Assembly: GCA_910585645.1 (NCBI GenBank)
Contig: CAJUFP010000045.1
Span: 1-33,947 of the forward strand
DNA: 33,947 nt
Origin: an uncultured Hungatella sp.
Lineage (GTDB): Bacteria > Bacillota > Clostridia > Lachnospirales > Lachnospiraceae
Direction of reading: 5' to 3'
Position numbers and translations under genes: made by a program. Positions 5,578-14,252 of this stretch are shown here, in pieces (within the stretch, counting starts at the first letter, position 1; each line of letters begins with the position of its first letter). The notes under the pieces are model-generated. The model saw only the letters and a list, made by a program, of their open reading frames with translations, did no database searches and was not told where the DNA came from.

Positions 5578-7812
5578 CTACTCAAACTCAATCTCCTCAT
5601 TAACCTTCCTGTTAATATCAATCCTTGTCTGAACATCAATCCTATTTACCAGCCACCCATTTAACGTACAGCTCCTGATAAACTCATCAATCCTGTTAAC
5701 ACCATTGATCTCCTTTAAAGTAACTACAACTCCAAAACGGATTCCCATACCGTCTCTTGGATCTAACCGATTATTGGTTTTAACCTCCATTCCCCAGTTT
5801 TTATTGTCATACGACCTTTTAGGCCTCATTCTGTCCTTGGGCCTTTCCGCAATATATTTTACGTTATCCCATTTTCTGAACCGTTCTCTTGCTTCCCCCT
5901 CCAAAAGGAAATATCGTTCGCCGCCCAATGCATCATCCTGATTCTGCTTATCTCCTTTGATGTCCTCAATCTTTCCCTTATTATTGATCCTGCCAAAATG
6001 CAGGTTAAGCTCTGTATTTGTATAATCAACTCCCTGCGTCCTGTCACACATGGGAAAATAACACATGGTTGCTCTTGCGATATATGGATATTTATCGTCT
6101 TTCATTGGAACCGGAAAATAATAATTATAAGAGTTCCATTTCTCACTGATATCATATACCAGAAATTTAATCTCATCCTCTCTTGTATGGACAATATCAT
6201 CAATCTTAACAGGCACGATGCCATGACCATACAAAGCGACTTCTTCCGGTGTCGGTCTCTCATTCCATCCCCTTGCGGCATCTATAACCATGGCTTTTGC
6301 CACTTCTCTGCTCAGCCCTAAAATATCAATCAGATAGGACAGCTTTCGCGCGATCCAGGGAGCCGCAAATGAGGTCCCGGCAACGTTAGCCTCCCCCAGT
6401 GGTTCACAAACCCTGATATACTGTTCCTCACTTCCGCCATAATAACTGACATCCGGCTTGGCAAAAAAAGATAACGCCAATCCTCTCCTGGCGTATTTGG
6501 TTGATAAACCGCTTTTTGTCACTGCATTCACTACCATACTGTTTATCGAATCCGCAGGGGAACCTATTTTTATCACATCAGCGCTGGGCTTATTTGTCCC
6601 TGCCACAACAAAAATAACATCATTTTCATATTGGATCGTATCCAATACAGCAGCTTCCGCAGAAATAAAGTTATCATTAATCTCCTGATTACTGCCAAGA
6701 GAAATATTCCAGACCTTTATATCCCTGTTACCTGCCACGATTTCTTTTATCTGTTTCGTAATTGTAAAAGAAGAAAATCTTGAGCCTACAGCAACTCCAA
6801 AATGACGTACTCTGAATCTGCCGCATCCGTCGTCAAGCCAGGGGTTCAGCCTTGCTCCATCTACAATAATGGAATCTACCGCGGTGCCATGACGGTAATC
6901 ATCAGATGTTTTAGGAAGATTGTCGTCAACCATATCATGATATTCCACCCACTCTCCAAAATAAACACGTTTATCAAATAAAGTATCGATCACTCCAATT
7001 ACAGGCTCTATGGTCGGAGCGGGCATATAGAGAGTTCCCTGCTGATATTCTTCGATAAAGTCCGCAGGCGACAATTCCAGTAAATCTTCCGTTGCCATAG
7101 CTATAAGGTATGGAGCCTTTTCAAATAGAATTTGTAACTGGTCTTCATCCAAAAATACGGTCTGGTTATCCAATATTCTGCTATTTAAAATATCGATCCC
7201 CAAATCTTTAAACAGCCTCTTAGTGTCTGTTCGGGTATTGTACAGAGTAATGATACTTTGCCTTAACTGCCGCGTTGCCATCTCCACTTCAAAACTGTCA
7301 ATATATGAAACATCCGCAATTACCTGCCTGAACACAGACTTTGTAATCAAAAATCGTTCAAACGGAATCCTGTCCATTATCTCTCTATTATCAAAAGCTG
7401 TCTTATCAATTCCATTTGGAAATCTTGACCTGATCACATCATTGGCTCTTAAAAGCAATTCCATACTTTTGTCTAAATCTTCCATATCAAGAAAATACGT
7501 AATAATATGTTTCGTCTTTTCTCCGTTAAACTTAGCGCCAACAACCGCATAGTTGGAATCCTTTCCTTTAAACAGACCTGCGATCCGATTGCTCTTAGCC
7601 ACTATTTTATTATAATAAACACTGATCAGGATACCGTCAAAAGTTCTTTTCTCCTGCTGCCAGAATTTTCTGATCCGATTTATCTGTTCCCGCAGTTGAA
7701 ATAGCTGTTCACTTGTCACGGTCTTCTTACTGTTCATGGAAGGCCCGCCGCCACTGCCGGCCTTTGAAGCCTGAACAAACCTTTTTCCCTTTAGTTCCAG
7801 TACATCATTCAT
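5578..7812 (-). CDS. ietS: IetS-like subtilase (S8 family serine protease)
   Basis: A 744-residue cytoplasmic subtilase with the full triad: D276 in GVIDTLF, H308 in YRHGTAV, S481 in GTSFAAP, and N407 in VAGTN as oxyanion asparagine. A ~265-residue N-terminal region and a ~200-residue C-terminal region flank the protease. There is no signal peptide, so it is not a secreted subtilisin. It overlaps the AAA-ATPase gene by 8 bp, with GGAGG six bases before ATG inside that gene, so the two are translationally coupled. An AAA ATPase plus a large subtilase is the architecture of IetAS, described as a plasmid-stability toxin-antitoxin pair in Agrobacterium and as an anti-phage system. The protease is the presumed effector. 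Other AAA/subtilase pairs exist, so the name rests on architecture. Confidence 0.75.
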   Translation of the reverse strand: MNDVLELKGKRFVQASKAGSGGGPSMNSKKTVTSEQLFQLREQINRIRKFWQQEKRTFDGILISVYYNKIVAKSNRIAGLFKGKDSNYAVVGAKFNGEKTKHIITYFLDMEDLDKSMELLLRANDVIRSRFPNGIDKTAFDNREIMDRIPFERFLITKSVFRQVIADVSYIDSFEVEMATRQLRQSIITLYNTRTDTKRLFKDLGIDILNSRILDNQTVFLDEDQLQILFEKAPYLIAMATEDLLELSPADFIEEYQQGTLYMPAPTIEPVIGVIDTLFDKRVYFGEWVEYHDMVDDNLPKTSDDYRHGTAVDSIIVDGARLNPWLDDGCGRFRVRHFGVAVGSRFSSFTITKQIKEIVAGNRDIKVWNISLGSNQEINDNFISAEAAVLDTIQYENDVIFVVAGTNKPSADVIKIGSPADSINSMVVNAVTKSGLSTKYARRGLALSFFAKPDVSYYGGSEEQYIRVCEPLGEANVAGTSFAAPWIARKLSYLIDILGLSREVAKAMVIDAARGWNERPTPEEVALYGHGIVPVKIDDIVHTREDEIKFLVYDISEKWNSYNYYFPVPMKDDKYPYIARATMCYFPMCDRTQGVDYTNTELNLHFGRINNKGKIEDIKGDKQNQDDALGGERYFLLEGEARERFRKWDNVKYIAERPKDRMRPKRSYDNKNWGMEVKTNNRLDPRDGMGIRFGVVVTLKEINGVNRIDEFIRSCTLNGWLVNRIDVQTRIDINRKVNEEIEFE

Positions 7813-8869
7813 CGTCTTCCTCCTTATTCAATCTCCTGGATACGGCGCTTTTCGATTCTCCTTTCAGTTTCTCTATCTCTCTGACCGTAAACCCCTGCCC
7901 GTGAAGCTGTTCAATATCCATCTGTTCGATATTGCCGATCAGGCTGGTATAAAGCCTTCTCAAATAGTCATACTCAACATTGGCATCGCTGAACGCCAGA
8001 GAAGTCTTTATGATATTCTTCAATTCCCCCGGATAAGGCAACGTATCTGCTGTCTTTAAGATCTTTCTCAATAATCTGGTATCCTTTGGAACGCCTTTAA
8101 AGTTTTTAATAAAAGATAAAAAGTAATGTTCGGCAACTTCCATCAGATCCTCTTTTCTGTATCTGTCAAAATTAATCACCGCGTCAAAACGTCTGATCAA
8201 TGCTTTGTCAAAGTTAGAGTACAGATTGGTTGTCGCTATGATCACAATTTCTTTATTCAAGTCTGTCAGTCTGTCAAGCTCTCTTAAGATCGTTGAGGTA
8301 ACCCGTCCCATCTCACGCACATCGTTTCTGTTTATCCTGTCCAGGGCTATCACGTCTATCTCATCAAACAAGATAACTACTCTGCCGGGACATGGGATCA
8401 TATTTATCTCTGTAAAAACACTGGCAATATTTTTATTGGTCTGACCCAGTTTACTGTCAATTAAATTGTCAAAATCAACACAGTACAATGTTCGGCCAAG
8501 CAGTTTTGCTATGTGTTTTGCGGCCTCGGTCTTTCCGCTTCCCGGCAATCCCTCAAACAGAAATTTATTAATTCCAATATTATGATTAACCGCATTGATA
8601 ATCCCCTTTATATCATTGGATATTTCTGTGGGAAGATTCAGCGAATGTAATTCTCTGGTGTCTATCTGCTTTAGAAGCTCACTTTCATAATCACTGGCTT
8701 GGGGAGCATATAAATTTGATTCCGCGATTAGACCCATTATATATTCAGCCAGCTGATCATCACCAATGGCATCAAAATATCTTGCTATGCTTACAGCCTC
8801 ATTTCTGAAGGCATTTTCATTTCTCTCAACGTGATATTTTATCAGATTTAATACATTCTGCTTTTTCAC
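7805..8869 (-). CDS. ietA: IetA-like AAA-family ATPase
   Basis: A 354-residue AAA+ ATPase of the FtsH/Cdc48-like classic clade. Walker A is GLPGSGKT (107-114), Walker B is VVILFDEID (164-172), sensor 1 is IATTN (211-215), with candidate arginine fingers in LIRRFD (225-229). The last ~35 residues (GFTVREIEKLKGESKSAVSRRLN) resemble a helix-turn-helix of the resolvase/Trp-repressor sort, which could bind DNA or the partner. The start is GTG 8869 with GGAGGTG seven bases ahead. It is the first gene of the two-gene operon with the subtilase and presumably controls or feeds the protease. No adaptor or other protease gene is nearby. Confidence 0.8.
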   Translation of the reverse strand: MKKQNVLNLIKYHVERNENAFRNEAVSIARYFDAIGDDQLAEYIMGLIAESNLYAPQASDYESELLKQIDTRELHSLNLPTEISNDIKGIINAVNHNIGINKFLFEGLPGSGKTEAAKHIAKLLGRTLYCVDFDNLIDSKLGQTNKNIASVFTEINMIPCPGRVVILFDEIDVIALDRINRNDVREMGRVTSTILRELDRLTDLNKEIVIIATTNLYSNFDKALIRRFDAVINFDRYRKEDLMEVAEHYFLSFIKNFKGVPKDTRLLRKILKTADTLPYPGELKNIIKTSLAFSDANVEYDYLRRLYTSLIGNIEQMDIEQLHGQGFTVREIEKLKGESKSAVSRRLNKEEDDE

Positions 8870-8957
8870 AAGAGTACACCTCCATGTACTTTTTTATAAT
8901 TATAGTTTGTCTCCAACTGTCAGGTTGCAGACATGCGCATGCATCAGCGCGCTTTCT

Positions 8958-8966
8958 ATTATATCA
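8958..8966 (-). promoter_or_regulatory. Extended -10 promoter of the AAA/subtilase operon
   Basis: Minus-strand TGATATAAT (TGn plus TATAAT, 8958-8966) forms an extended -10 element about 90 bp before the GTG. There is no good -35 at 17 bp, which fits an extended -10 or activator-dependent promoter. Confidence 0.55.
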
Positions 8967-8970
8967 TACT

Positions 8971-9001
8971 TTGGGACAAAGTGATATAGAATTGGGACAA
9001 A
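8971..9001. repeat. Two exact 10-bp direct repeats upstream of the IetAS-like promoter
   Basis: TTGGGACAAA occurs at 8971-8980 and again at 8992-9001, a period of 21 bp (two helical turns), placing both copies on one face of the DNA. They flank the would-be -35 position of the operon promoter, a classic place for an operator or activator site. Confidence 0.6.
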
Positions 9002-9060
9002 ATTATTATTTTTATATGTATTTGTTGCTATTGATGAATACACCTCTCCTTCCAAAAGCA

Positions 9061-9097
9061 AATAAAAAACACTCCGGACAATCGTATGTCCAGAGTG
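9061..9097 (-). terminator. Intrinsic terminator of the 9.1-11.6 kb operon
   Basis: CACTCCGGACA (9070-9080) pairs with TGTCCAGAGTG (9087-9097), one mismatch, six-base loop. On the minus strand it is followed by a run of T (9061-9069). Confidence 0.8.
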
Positions 9098-9121
9098 CGT
9101 TCCATTCGCCAAAGAATTACT

Positions 9122-9481
9122 CTATGATCTTTCATGAAGGGCTTTTAAGCTGCCGATCAGCATATCGATCAGTTCTTTTTCGGCTTTCAGGTTCCTTAAG
9201 CAGTCCAAACTATCGCTTACGCTGTAATAGCATGCCTCGACAGACCTCTCCGCCCCATTGGGAGGATATACGGCAACTCTGTCATCCGCCCTCTCCTCGA
9301 TCTGTACGATGGATTCCTTACTGCCTATGGCAAAAATAAAATTTGCAGCTACGGCATTTCCCAATTTAAATATCTCCATTCTGCCATTTTTCAGCAGTAT
9401 CGTCTCACAGACACACTCGCTGTCAGAGGTTTCTCTCCTCACCTTTTTTACAAATTCAATTACTTCACGAAAATTCTCCAT
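9122..9481 (-). CDS. Unknown 119-residue protein
   Basis: No family recognised. The protein is short, acidic and soluble with alternating strands in the middle (LLKNGRMEIFKLGNAVAANFIFAI). A C-terminal helix rich in Leu, Lys and Glu follows (CLRNLKAEKELIDMLIGSLKALHE). AGGAG nine bases before ATG 9481 supports the start. It is the last gene of a three-gene unit, 12 bp after the zinc-ribbon gene and just before a terminator. Confidence 0.6.
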   Translation of the reverse strand: MENFREVIEFVKKVRRETSDSECVCETILLKNGRMEIFKLGNAVAANFIFAIGSKESIVQIEERADDRVAVYPPNGAERSVEACYYSVSDSLDCLRNLKAEKELIDMLIGSLKALHERS

Positions 9482-9493
9482 CTATGTCTTCTC

Positions 9494-10006
9494 CTATTCT
9501 TTTGTGAACATAACTGCCCCGCCATTCATTTTTAACGCCAGATAACTGTCAGTCAATGTATACTCAATGTTCATTCCCACAGGAAGGTCGCCTCCTGATA
9601 TGTACAGGGTCTCTTCGTCCACGATCTCATACTGCACCCAGCCGCCGCCCAGCACAATCCCGTCTTTTCCCAGCATCATATTTCCGTTTTCCATAAATGT
9701 GACCTCTCCCTGCTCACATTTCCAGACTCCTATAATCGACGGCGCTTCCTGCTCTGCCATTGAAGCTTCCTTTGTAAAACCGGAACTATCCGTCTGGCTC
9801 TTTTGTTCTGCCAGACAGCTTCTTCCAAATACGCATATGCCAAGCAGCATAGCCGCTCCGATTACTGCCAGCAGCCGTCTTCTCTCTGCCGCCTTCATCA
9901 GAATATGATATTCCGGAGATTTATCCGAATCATCATTCCTCGTCCCACAGCCAGGGCAATACTTACTTCCTGAAGGAATCCGCGCGCCGCAATGTCTACA
10001 AAACAT
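9494..10006 (-). CDS. Zinc-ribbon single-pass membrane protein
   Basis: 170 residues. The N-terminus is a short zinc ribbon (C3, C6, C17, C20; CRHCG...CPGCG) facing the cytoplasm, followed by one transmembrane helix (about 44-63). An outer domain of ~100 residues follows, beginning IIGVWKCEQGEVTFMENGNMML. That outer part resembles the small beta-sheet domains (DUF5640-like, GxW plus 'G.....W.Y.I.') common on Clostridia zinc-ribbon proteins. AAGGAG precedes the ATG. It sits 21 bp after the WG-repeat gene. A cell-envelope sensor or accessory role is only a guess. Confidence 0.7.
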   Translation of the reverse strand: MFCRHCGARIPSGSKYCPGCGTRNDDSDKSPEYHILMKAAERRRLLAVIGAAMLLGICVFGRSCLAEQKSQTDSSGFTKEASMAEQEAPSIIGVWKCEQGEVTFMENGNMMLGKDGIVLGGGWVQYEIVDEETLYISGGDLPVGMNIEYTLTDSYLALKMNGGAVMFTKE

Positions 10007-10027
10007 ACTGCTCCTTTCCTGATGTTT

Positions 10028-11620
10028 CTATTTCAAAACCACTACATACGCCCATCCCCTCCCCAACAGGGTATTTTCTACACAAAGAAGTTGAGGGGAC
10101 GCCATTTCTACTCTACACCCTGCTGGTAAAATCTGTCCCTTTTTTGAACTATAAAGGCCGCTTGGGGATTTATAGGTGCCAGCAACAAAAATCTCTCCTC
10201 CCTCTCCTTCATAGTATTCTAGTTCGTCATGGGCACCCTCCATCACAAACTTCTCTCCAGATTCACTAAAAATATGCGTAGAATCCTGGGTCCGCAGCAC
10301 AAGCGGATGCCAATCTTGCGTTGTCTCACCATACTCCCATACATCCAAATCCCCTTCTATCCCAGTGGGTACCAATCTGTCATCTTTAAAAACAGCGATC
10401 CATTCATTACCATCAACATATTTCATACTATATCCACCCTCGGCTCTATCCGCATATTCCACAATCGGTTTACCGCTTTGTGAAAGTATTGTATATTTGC
10501 CGTTACTATCATCAGGATTATCAGGGTCCATGTAGTATTTTAATAAAACATTCCCATTTCGGTTTTCCTCAAAACCGTCATAGATATAATCGCCATCCAG
10601 AGTTTTTCCTGAATGATACACTTCTGTACCCTTGGCATTCAAAACGCAGATCATTTCCTCCCCTTCCACCAATATCCGTGAATGAAACAAAAGCTGAGTG
10701 GACACATCTTCGCCATACTCTTCTAATCTAACTACATAATTTCCCTCGTGATCCACAAATCCATCTTTTACCCTAATAAGCCGGTCGTCATAGTCATATA
10801 AATCATTCGTTAATCCTTCAAAATATATCTCTGTATCATTTTTATCAATCAATACCCATGATCCATCTGCTTTCTGTACTTTAGCCAGTCCATTTTTAAA
10901 TAGACCTGCTCTGTCATATTTAGGCGCAATCCTTTCATTTCCATTTATATCAAGATATCCGTATAATCCGTTTTTTCTAACCCTGATGTATCCATCACTT
11001 ATATCATCTTCAATAGAATACGGATTATAAGGATTATTATCATCATATACTTGATTTGTACGGAAATTTAAAATTTTTCTTTCATCATTCTTCATATAGA
11101 CCGGTATCAGCCCGCTCTCAAAGTGAATCCCCCATCCAATCCTGGATATATTCTCGCCATCCAGATGGATAGTTTCCTGTTCTTTTCCATCACGATCATA
11201 AAAGGTAACTGTCTGTTTTCTTTCATTAAAAACTGCCGTCATATCTGTGTCCATACATCTTCTTGTTACACCTCGGTCTATTTTTTTACCATCCTTTCCA
11301 TAAGTCCTATCTCCAAATATAATTTCACCCAATCCATAACAAACTGATTCTACCCACTCATTATCCTGATCCACACCAAACGACCAACCAGGCATCCATA
11401 TAATCTTCTTAACATTCGGATTCATCATAAGTCTCAGCGCAGTCCCCTTATCAAGAACCGTAAAACAGGCTCCAAGTACAGCCACCCCTATTCCGATCCG
11501 CAATAACCACTTATTCCTTTTTTTCGCCTTTGGATCACTTTCCAGATTTTCTCCATGCTTTTTCAAAAACATATCCGATTCTCCATTCTTTCGTTTTCCC
11601 CAAAATCCATGTTTCTCCAT
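10028..11620 (-). CDS. WG-repeat membrane-anchored protein
   Basis: From ATG 11620 the product has 530 residues. A TTG at 11659 is less likely, and an ATG at 11572 preceded by GGAG at eight bases is a credible alternative. A basic cytoplasmic N-terminus leads to one membrane helix (WLLRIGIGVAVLGACFTVL, about 37-55), then a large outside domain. WG (WxxG-type) repeats occupy roughly residues 200-300, for example IRVRKNGLYGYLDINGNE and LAKVQKADGSWVLIDKND. WG repeats form beta-sheet units of unclear binding function. It leads the unit with the zinc-ribbon and 119-residue genes. Confidence 0.75.
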   Translation of the reverse strand: MEKHGFWGKRKNGESDMFLKKHGENLESDPKAKKRNKWLLRIGIGVAVLGACFTVLDKGTALRLMMNPNVKKIIWMPGWSFGVDQDNEWVESVCYGLGEIIFGDRTYGKDGKKIDRGVTRRCMDTDMTAVFNERKQTVTFYDRDGKEQETIHLDGENISRIGWGIHFESGLIPVYMKNDERKILNFRTNQVYDDNNPYNPYSIEDDISDGYIRVRKNGLYGYLDINGNERIAPKYDRAGLFKNGLAKVQKADGSWVLIDKNDTEIYFEGLTNDLYDYDDRLIRVKDGFVDHEGNYVVRLEEYGEDVSTQLLFHSRILVEGEEMICVLNAKGTEVYHSGKTLDGDYIYDGFEENRNGNVLLKYYMDPDNPDDSNGKYTILSQSGKPIVEYADRAEGGYSMKYVDGNEWIAVFKDDRLVPTGIEGDLDVWEYGETTQDWHPLVLRTQDSTHIFSESGEKFVMEGAHDELEYYEGEGGEIFVAGTYKSPSGLYSSKKGQILPAGCRVEMASPQLLCVENTLLGRGWAYVVVLK

Positions 11621-11661
11621 TGATTCCTGTTCTTTTATCTGCTGACGCAAAATAATCAAAG

Positions 11662-11690
11662 ATAGTATATACCCCCCCGCAAGTTGTCAA
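11662..11690 (-). promoter_or_regulatory. Promoter of the WG-repeat operon
   Basis: Perfect TTGACA (minus strand, 11685-11690), a 17-bp spacer containing seven G in a row, then TACTAT (11662-11667). Predicted start about 35 bp before the ATG at 11620. Confidence 0.65.
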
Positions 11691-11774
11691 GCAAAATCTT
11701 TCCTTCAAAAACCTACCTGCCTAGAATCAGGAAACAACCAGCCATCTGGACGGACGCCAACCGCCTCTCCCCAT

Positions 11775-11820
11775 CAAAAAAAGAGACGCGCTCTGTTTTA
11801 TCACAGAACATCGTCTCTTT
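11775..11820 (-). terminator. Intrinsic terminator after the AAA/PD-(D/E)XK gene
   Basis: AAAGAGACG (11780-11788) pairs with CGTCTCTTT (11812-11820). An inner TCTGT/ACAGA stem sits in the loop, and the minus-strand RNA ends in a U run (11775-11781). Confidence 0.8.
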
Positions 11821-11868
11821 CTTTACATTTTCCCCACAGCCTGCCTTCCATCTTCTCTCCGCTTCACC

Positions 11869-13569
11869 TCAACCGGCTGTTCCAATCAAAACCTGCCTTC
11901 CGCAAAACCCAAACCCATATTTCCGTATCTTCTCCCTGGGAACTCCTTTTTCTTCCAGCATCGTCTCATACTTCTTCTGATGAATCTGATCCAAAGCCGC
12001 CTTCACCGTATCCGCCAGTTCTTTCTCATTGTCCGGATCCTGCACTTTAAACTCCAGGATGATCCCATCGTCCTTAAGATCTCTTGGTTCCAGCATCACA
12101 TCATACCGCCCAAACCCGCTTTCCCGGTTGGAAGTCAAAATATACCTGTCTGCCATCTCCACCATCAGCCCCAGCACAAAGCCATGGTAGAACCGCTCCG
12201 GTTCTGCTCCGGAAGGCCGGTTTCCCGTATCAAAATAACTGAATGTAGTCAGAGCTACCTTATTCATATAGACATTCATGGCCCGGATATCATCTGCCAG
12301 AAGAGCCTTGATAAACTCATTGTAGACAGTTCCGGCCTTGGCAAACCACTTTCGCACCATATTCCTGAACATCATTCTCACTTCCAAATTAGTGATCTCC
12401 AGCTCATACTCCTGTCTCCACTCCCCATAGTCTGTGGTATAGAGCTTCATCTCCTTCACCTTCAGATACCCGCCGGCTACCAGAAGGCTCCACACCGCCT
12501 GTTCTTCTTGATCCAACTGTTCATAGACGATCTGTTCATCCATCTCTGTAATGATGGTTTCCCCCCGAAGCAGTTGTTCAAAGGAAGCTTTCAGCCTCTG
12601 GTCTCCTTCCCGGACCAGTTTTGCCACCAGGTTATTGGAACTGGAGTTGGCCCAGTAGAGCGCCAGTGTCCTTTTATCCATATAATTAAGGATTGACCAT
12701 GGGTTATAAATATCCTTCCATTTTCCAAAGGTAAATCCGTCATACCAGTCCTTCACTTCCCATCTCCGATCCGACAGACCATGGGCATCCAGCGCCTGAA
12801 AGACTTCTCTCTCTGTAAATCCAAAACAATCTCCATATTTGGAAGAGGTTGTGGTAACCACCTCCAGATTATTCATATCAGAGAATATAGACTCCTTGCT
12901 CACTCTTGTAATCCCGGTCATAATCGCCCGTTCCAGATACGGATTGGTTTTGAATGTGGAATTGAACAGACTTCTTGTGAAAGCGACCATCTCTCTCCCG
13001 TATCCGTTTACATAAGCTTCCTGCATAGGAGTATCATACTCATCCAAAAGAAGGATCACCCGTCTGCCAAAATACCGAAACAAATATCCGGACAGCGCCT
13101 TTATGGAGCCGGACGCCATATAGTCCTCCATATCCGCGGAAATGCTCCTAAACTCCTGCTTTTCTTCCTCACTTAACAGATCCCCATCCAAAAGAAAGCG
13201 GCACTGACGAAAGGCATCCCGAATAATACTGCACAGTTTCTTGCGGGCCTGAGGATATGTGTTTTCTTTCACATCGGCAAAGCTGATAAAGATCACGGGA
13301 TATGTTCCCTGCAGCCCGCGAAACTTTTCATGCTCCCACACTTCCAGCCCTTCAAACAGATCTCCCCGGCCTGCATAGTCCACAGAAAAGAATTTCTCTA
13401 TCATACTCATATTCAGAGTCTTGCCAAATCTCCTGGGACGGGTGATCAAAGTCACGTCGTCCTCTGCCTCCCACCACTCCATAATAAACCGGGTTTTATC
13501 AATATAAAAGTTTCTTCCCATTCTCAGCTTTTCAAAATCCTGTCTCCCGATCCCTATGGTCGGCGCCAT
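11869..13569 (-). CDS. AAA-ATPase_like / PD-(D/E)XK nuclease-domain protein
   Basis: 566 residues of the AAA-ATPase_like (PF09820) plus PDDEXK_9 (PF08011) family abundant in gut Clostridia and Bacteroidetes. Near the N-terminus are GIGRQDFEKLR and YIDKT, then an atypical Walker A (TRPRRFGKTLNMSM, about 44-57). Walker B is VILLLDEYDTPMQEAY (about 170-185). Near the C-terminus GFGRYDVML...GIILEFKV supplies the D and ExK of a restriction-type nuclease fold. Function is unproven; mobile-element or defence roles have been suggested. The start ATG overlaps the end of the nitroreductase region by spacing (3-bp gap) with GGGGAG upstream, so the two are cotranscribed. Confidence 0.8.
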   Translation of the reverse strand: MAPTIGIGRQDFEKLRMGRNFYIDKTRFIMEWWEAEDDVTLITRPRRFGKTLNMSMIEKFFSVDYAGRGDLFEGLEVWEHEKFRGLQGTYPVIFISFADVKENTYPQARKKLCSIIRDAFRQCRFLLDGDLLSEEEKQEFRSISADMEDYMASGSIKALSGYLFRYFGRRVILLLDEYDTPMQEAYVNGYGREMVAFTRSLFNSTFKTNPYLERAIMTGITRVSKESIFSDMNNLEVVTTTSSKYGDCFGFTEREVFQALDAHGLSDRRWEVKDWYDGFTFGKWKDIYNPWSILNYMDKRTLALYWANSSSNNLVAKLVREGDQRLKASFEQLLRGETIITEMDEQIVYEQLDQEEQAVWSLLVAGGYLKVKEMKLYTTDYGEWRQEYELEITNLEVRMMFRNMVRKWFAKAGTVYNEFIKALLADDIRAMNVYMNKVALTTFSYFDTGNRPSGAEPERFYHGFVLGLMVEMADRYILTSNRESGFGRYDVMLEPRDLKDDGIILEFKVQDPDNEKELADTVKAALDQIHQKKYETMLEEKGVPREKIRKYGFGFCGRQVLIGTAG

Positions 13570-13572
13570 ATC

Positions 13573-14202
13573 TCACGTCTCCCCTCTCACCACCACCACA
13601 TCCTCAAGCCGCCTCTTGGGCACATAATGAACATCCTTTTCATCCCGGTAATACTTTGTACTATCCCCCGGCCCGATCTCCACCAGTCTCACCGTCTCCG
13701 CCGGCTCACCCACAGCCACCACCAGAAGGGGCGCAAGATCATCCGGCAGATTGAGTTCCGTCTTCAAACTCCCCGCCCCAAAATTCCCGATCATACACCC
13801 GCCAAGCCCCATCTCCGCTGCCGCCAGCAGCATGGTCTGGGCCACGATCCCCACATCCTTCTGATACCTGGAGAGATTCTGATCTATAGCAGTATCCTGC
13901 AAAATAATGATAAACGCTGTGGGATACATCCCCTTGTGAGGCAGTTCCAGCTGGGGAAGCGCCCTGGCCCAGTTCGTATGGACCTGGATCCGGCGCACCT
14001 CCTCCTCTTCCCAGGCAAGGTAATACTTTAGGGGCTGGGCATTGACCGAGGACGGGCAAAGCCGGGCGCAGTCCACCAATTCCAGCAGTTCTTCCTTCGT
14101 AACCTTTCTGTTCTCATTGTAACCCCGATAACTGCGGTTTCTCTTCACTAAATCAATCAGCATATCCCAGTCCTCCTCATTTTCCCACAGATAATCTACC
14201 AT
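13573..14202 (-). CDS. Nitroreductase-family flavoprotein
   Basis: 209 residues matching the FMN-dependent nitroreductase fold. RNRSYRGYNENRKV at the N-terminus provides the Arg/Ser phosphate contacts of FMN. CPSSVNAQPLKYYLA is the second flavin-binding loop, and MLLAAAEMGLGGCMIGNF (about 128-145) is the family's signature helix and loop. These enzymes reduce nitro compounds, quinones or flavin-type substrates with NAD(P)H in the cytoplasm. AGGAG five bases before ATG 14202 fits the start. It starts 50 bp after the end of the polysaccharide operon and may be read through from it. The exact substrate is unknown. Confidence 0.85.
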   Translation of the reverse strand: MVDYLWENEEDWDMLIDLVKRNRSYRGYNENRKVTKEELLELVDCARLCPSSVNAQPLKYYLAWEEEEVRRIQVHTNWARALPQLELPHKGMYPTAFIIILQDTAIDQNLSRYQKDVGIVAQTMLLAAAEMGLGGCMIGNFGAGSLKTELNLPDDLAPLLVVAVGEPAETVRLVEIGPGDSTKYYRDEKDVHYVPKRRLEDVVVVRGET

Positions 14203-14252
14203 CCCAACTCCTGCTCCATATTCCGTATGGGCAGCTGTTAAAAATCCTGTCT

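Noticed and set aside
8900..9112. 70-codon minus-strand ORF
   Set aside because: It spans the terminator of the operon upstream and the promoter plus direct repeats of the IetAS-like operon, and has no recognisable domain.
13330..14031. 233-codon plus-strand ORF
   Set aside because: Antisense to the AAA and nitroreductase genes, with shadow-like composition.
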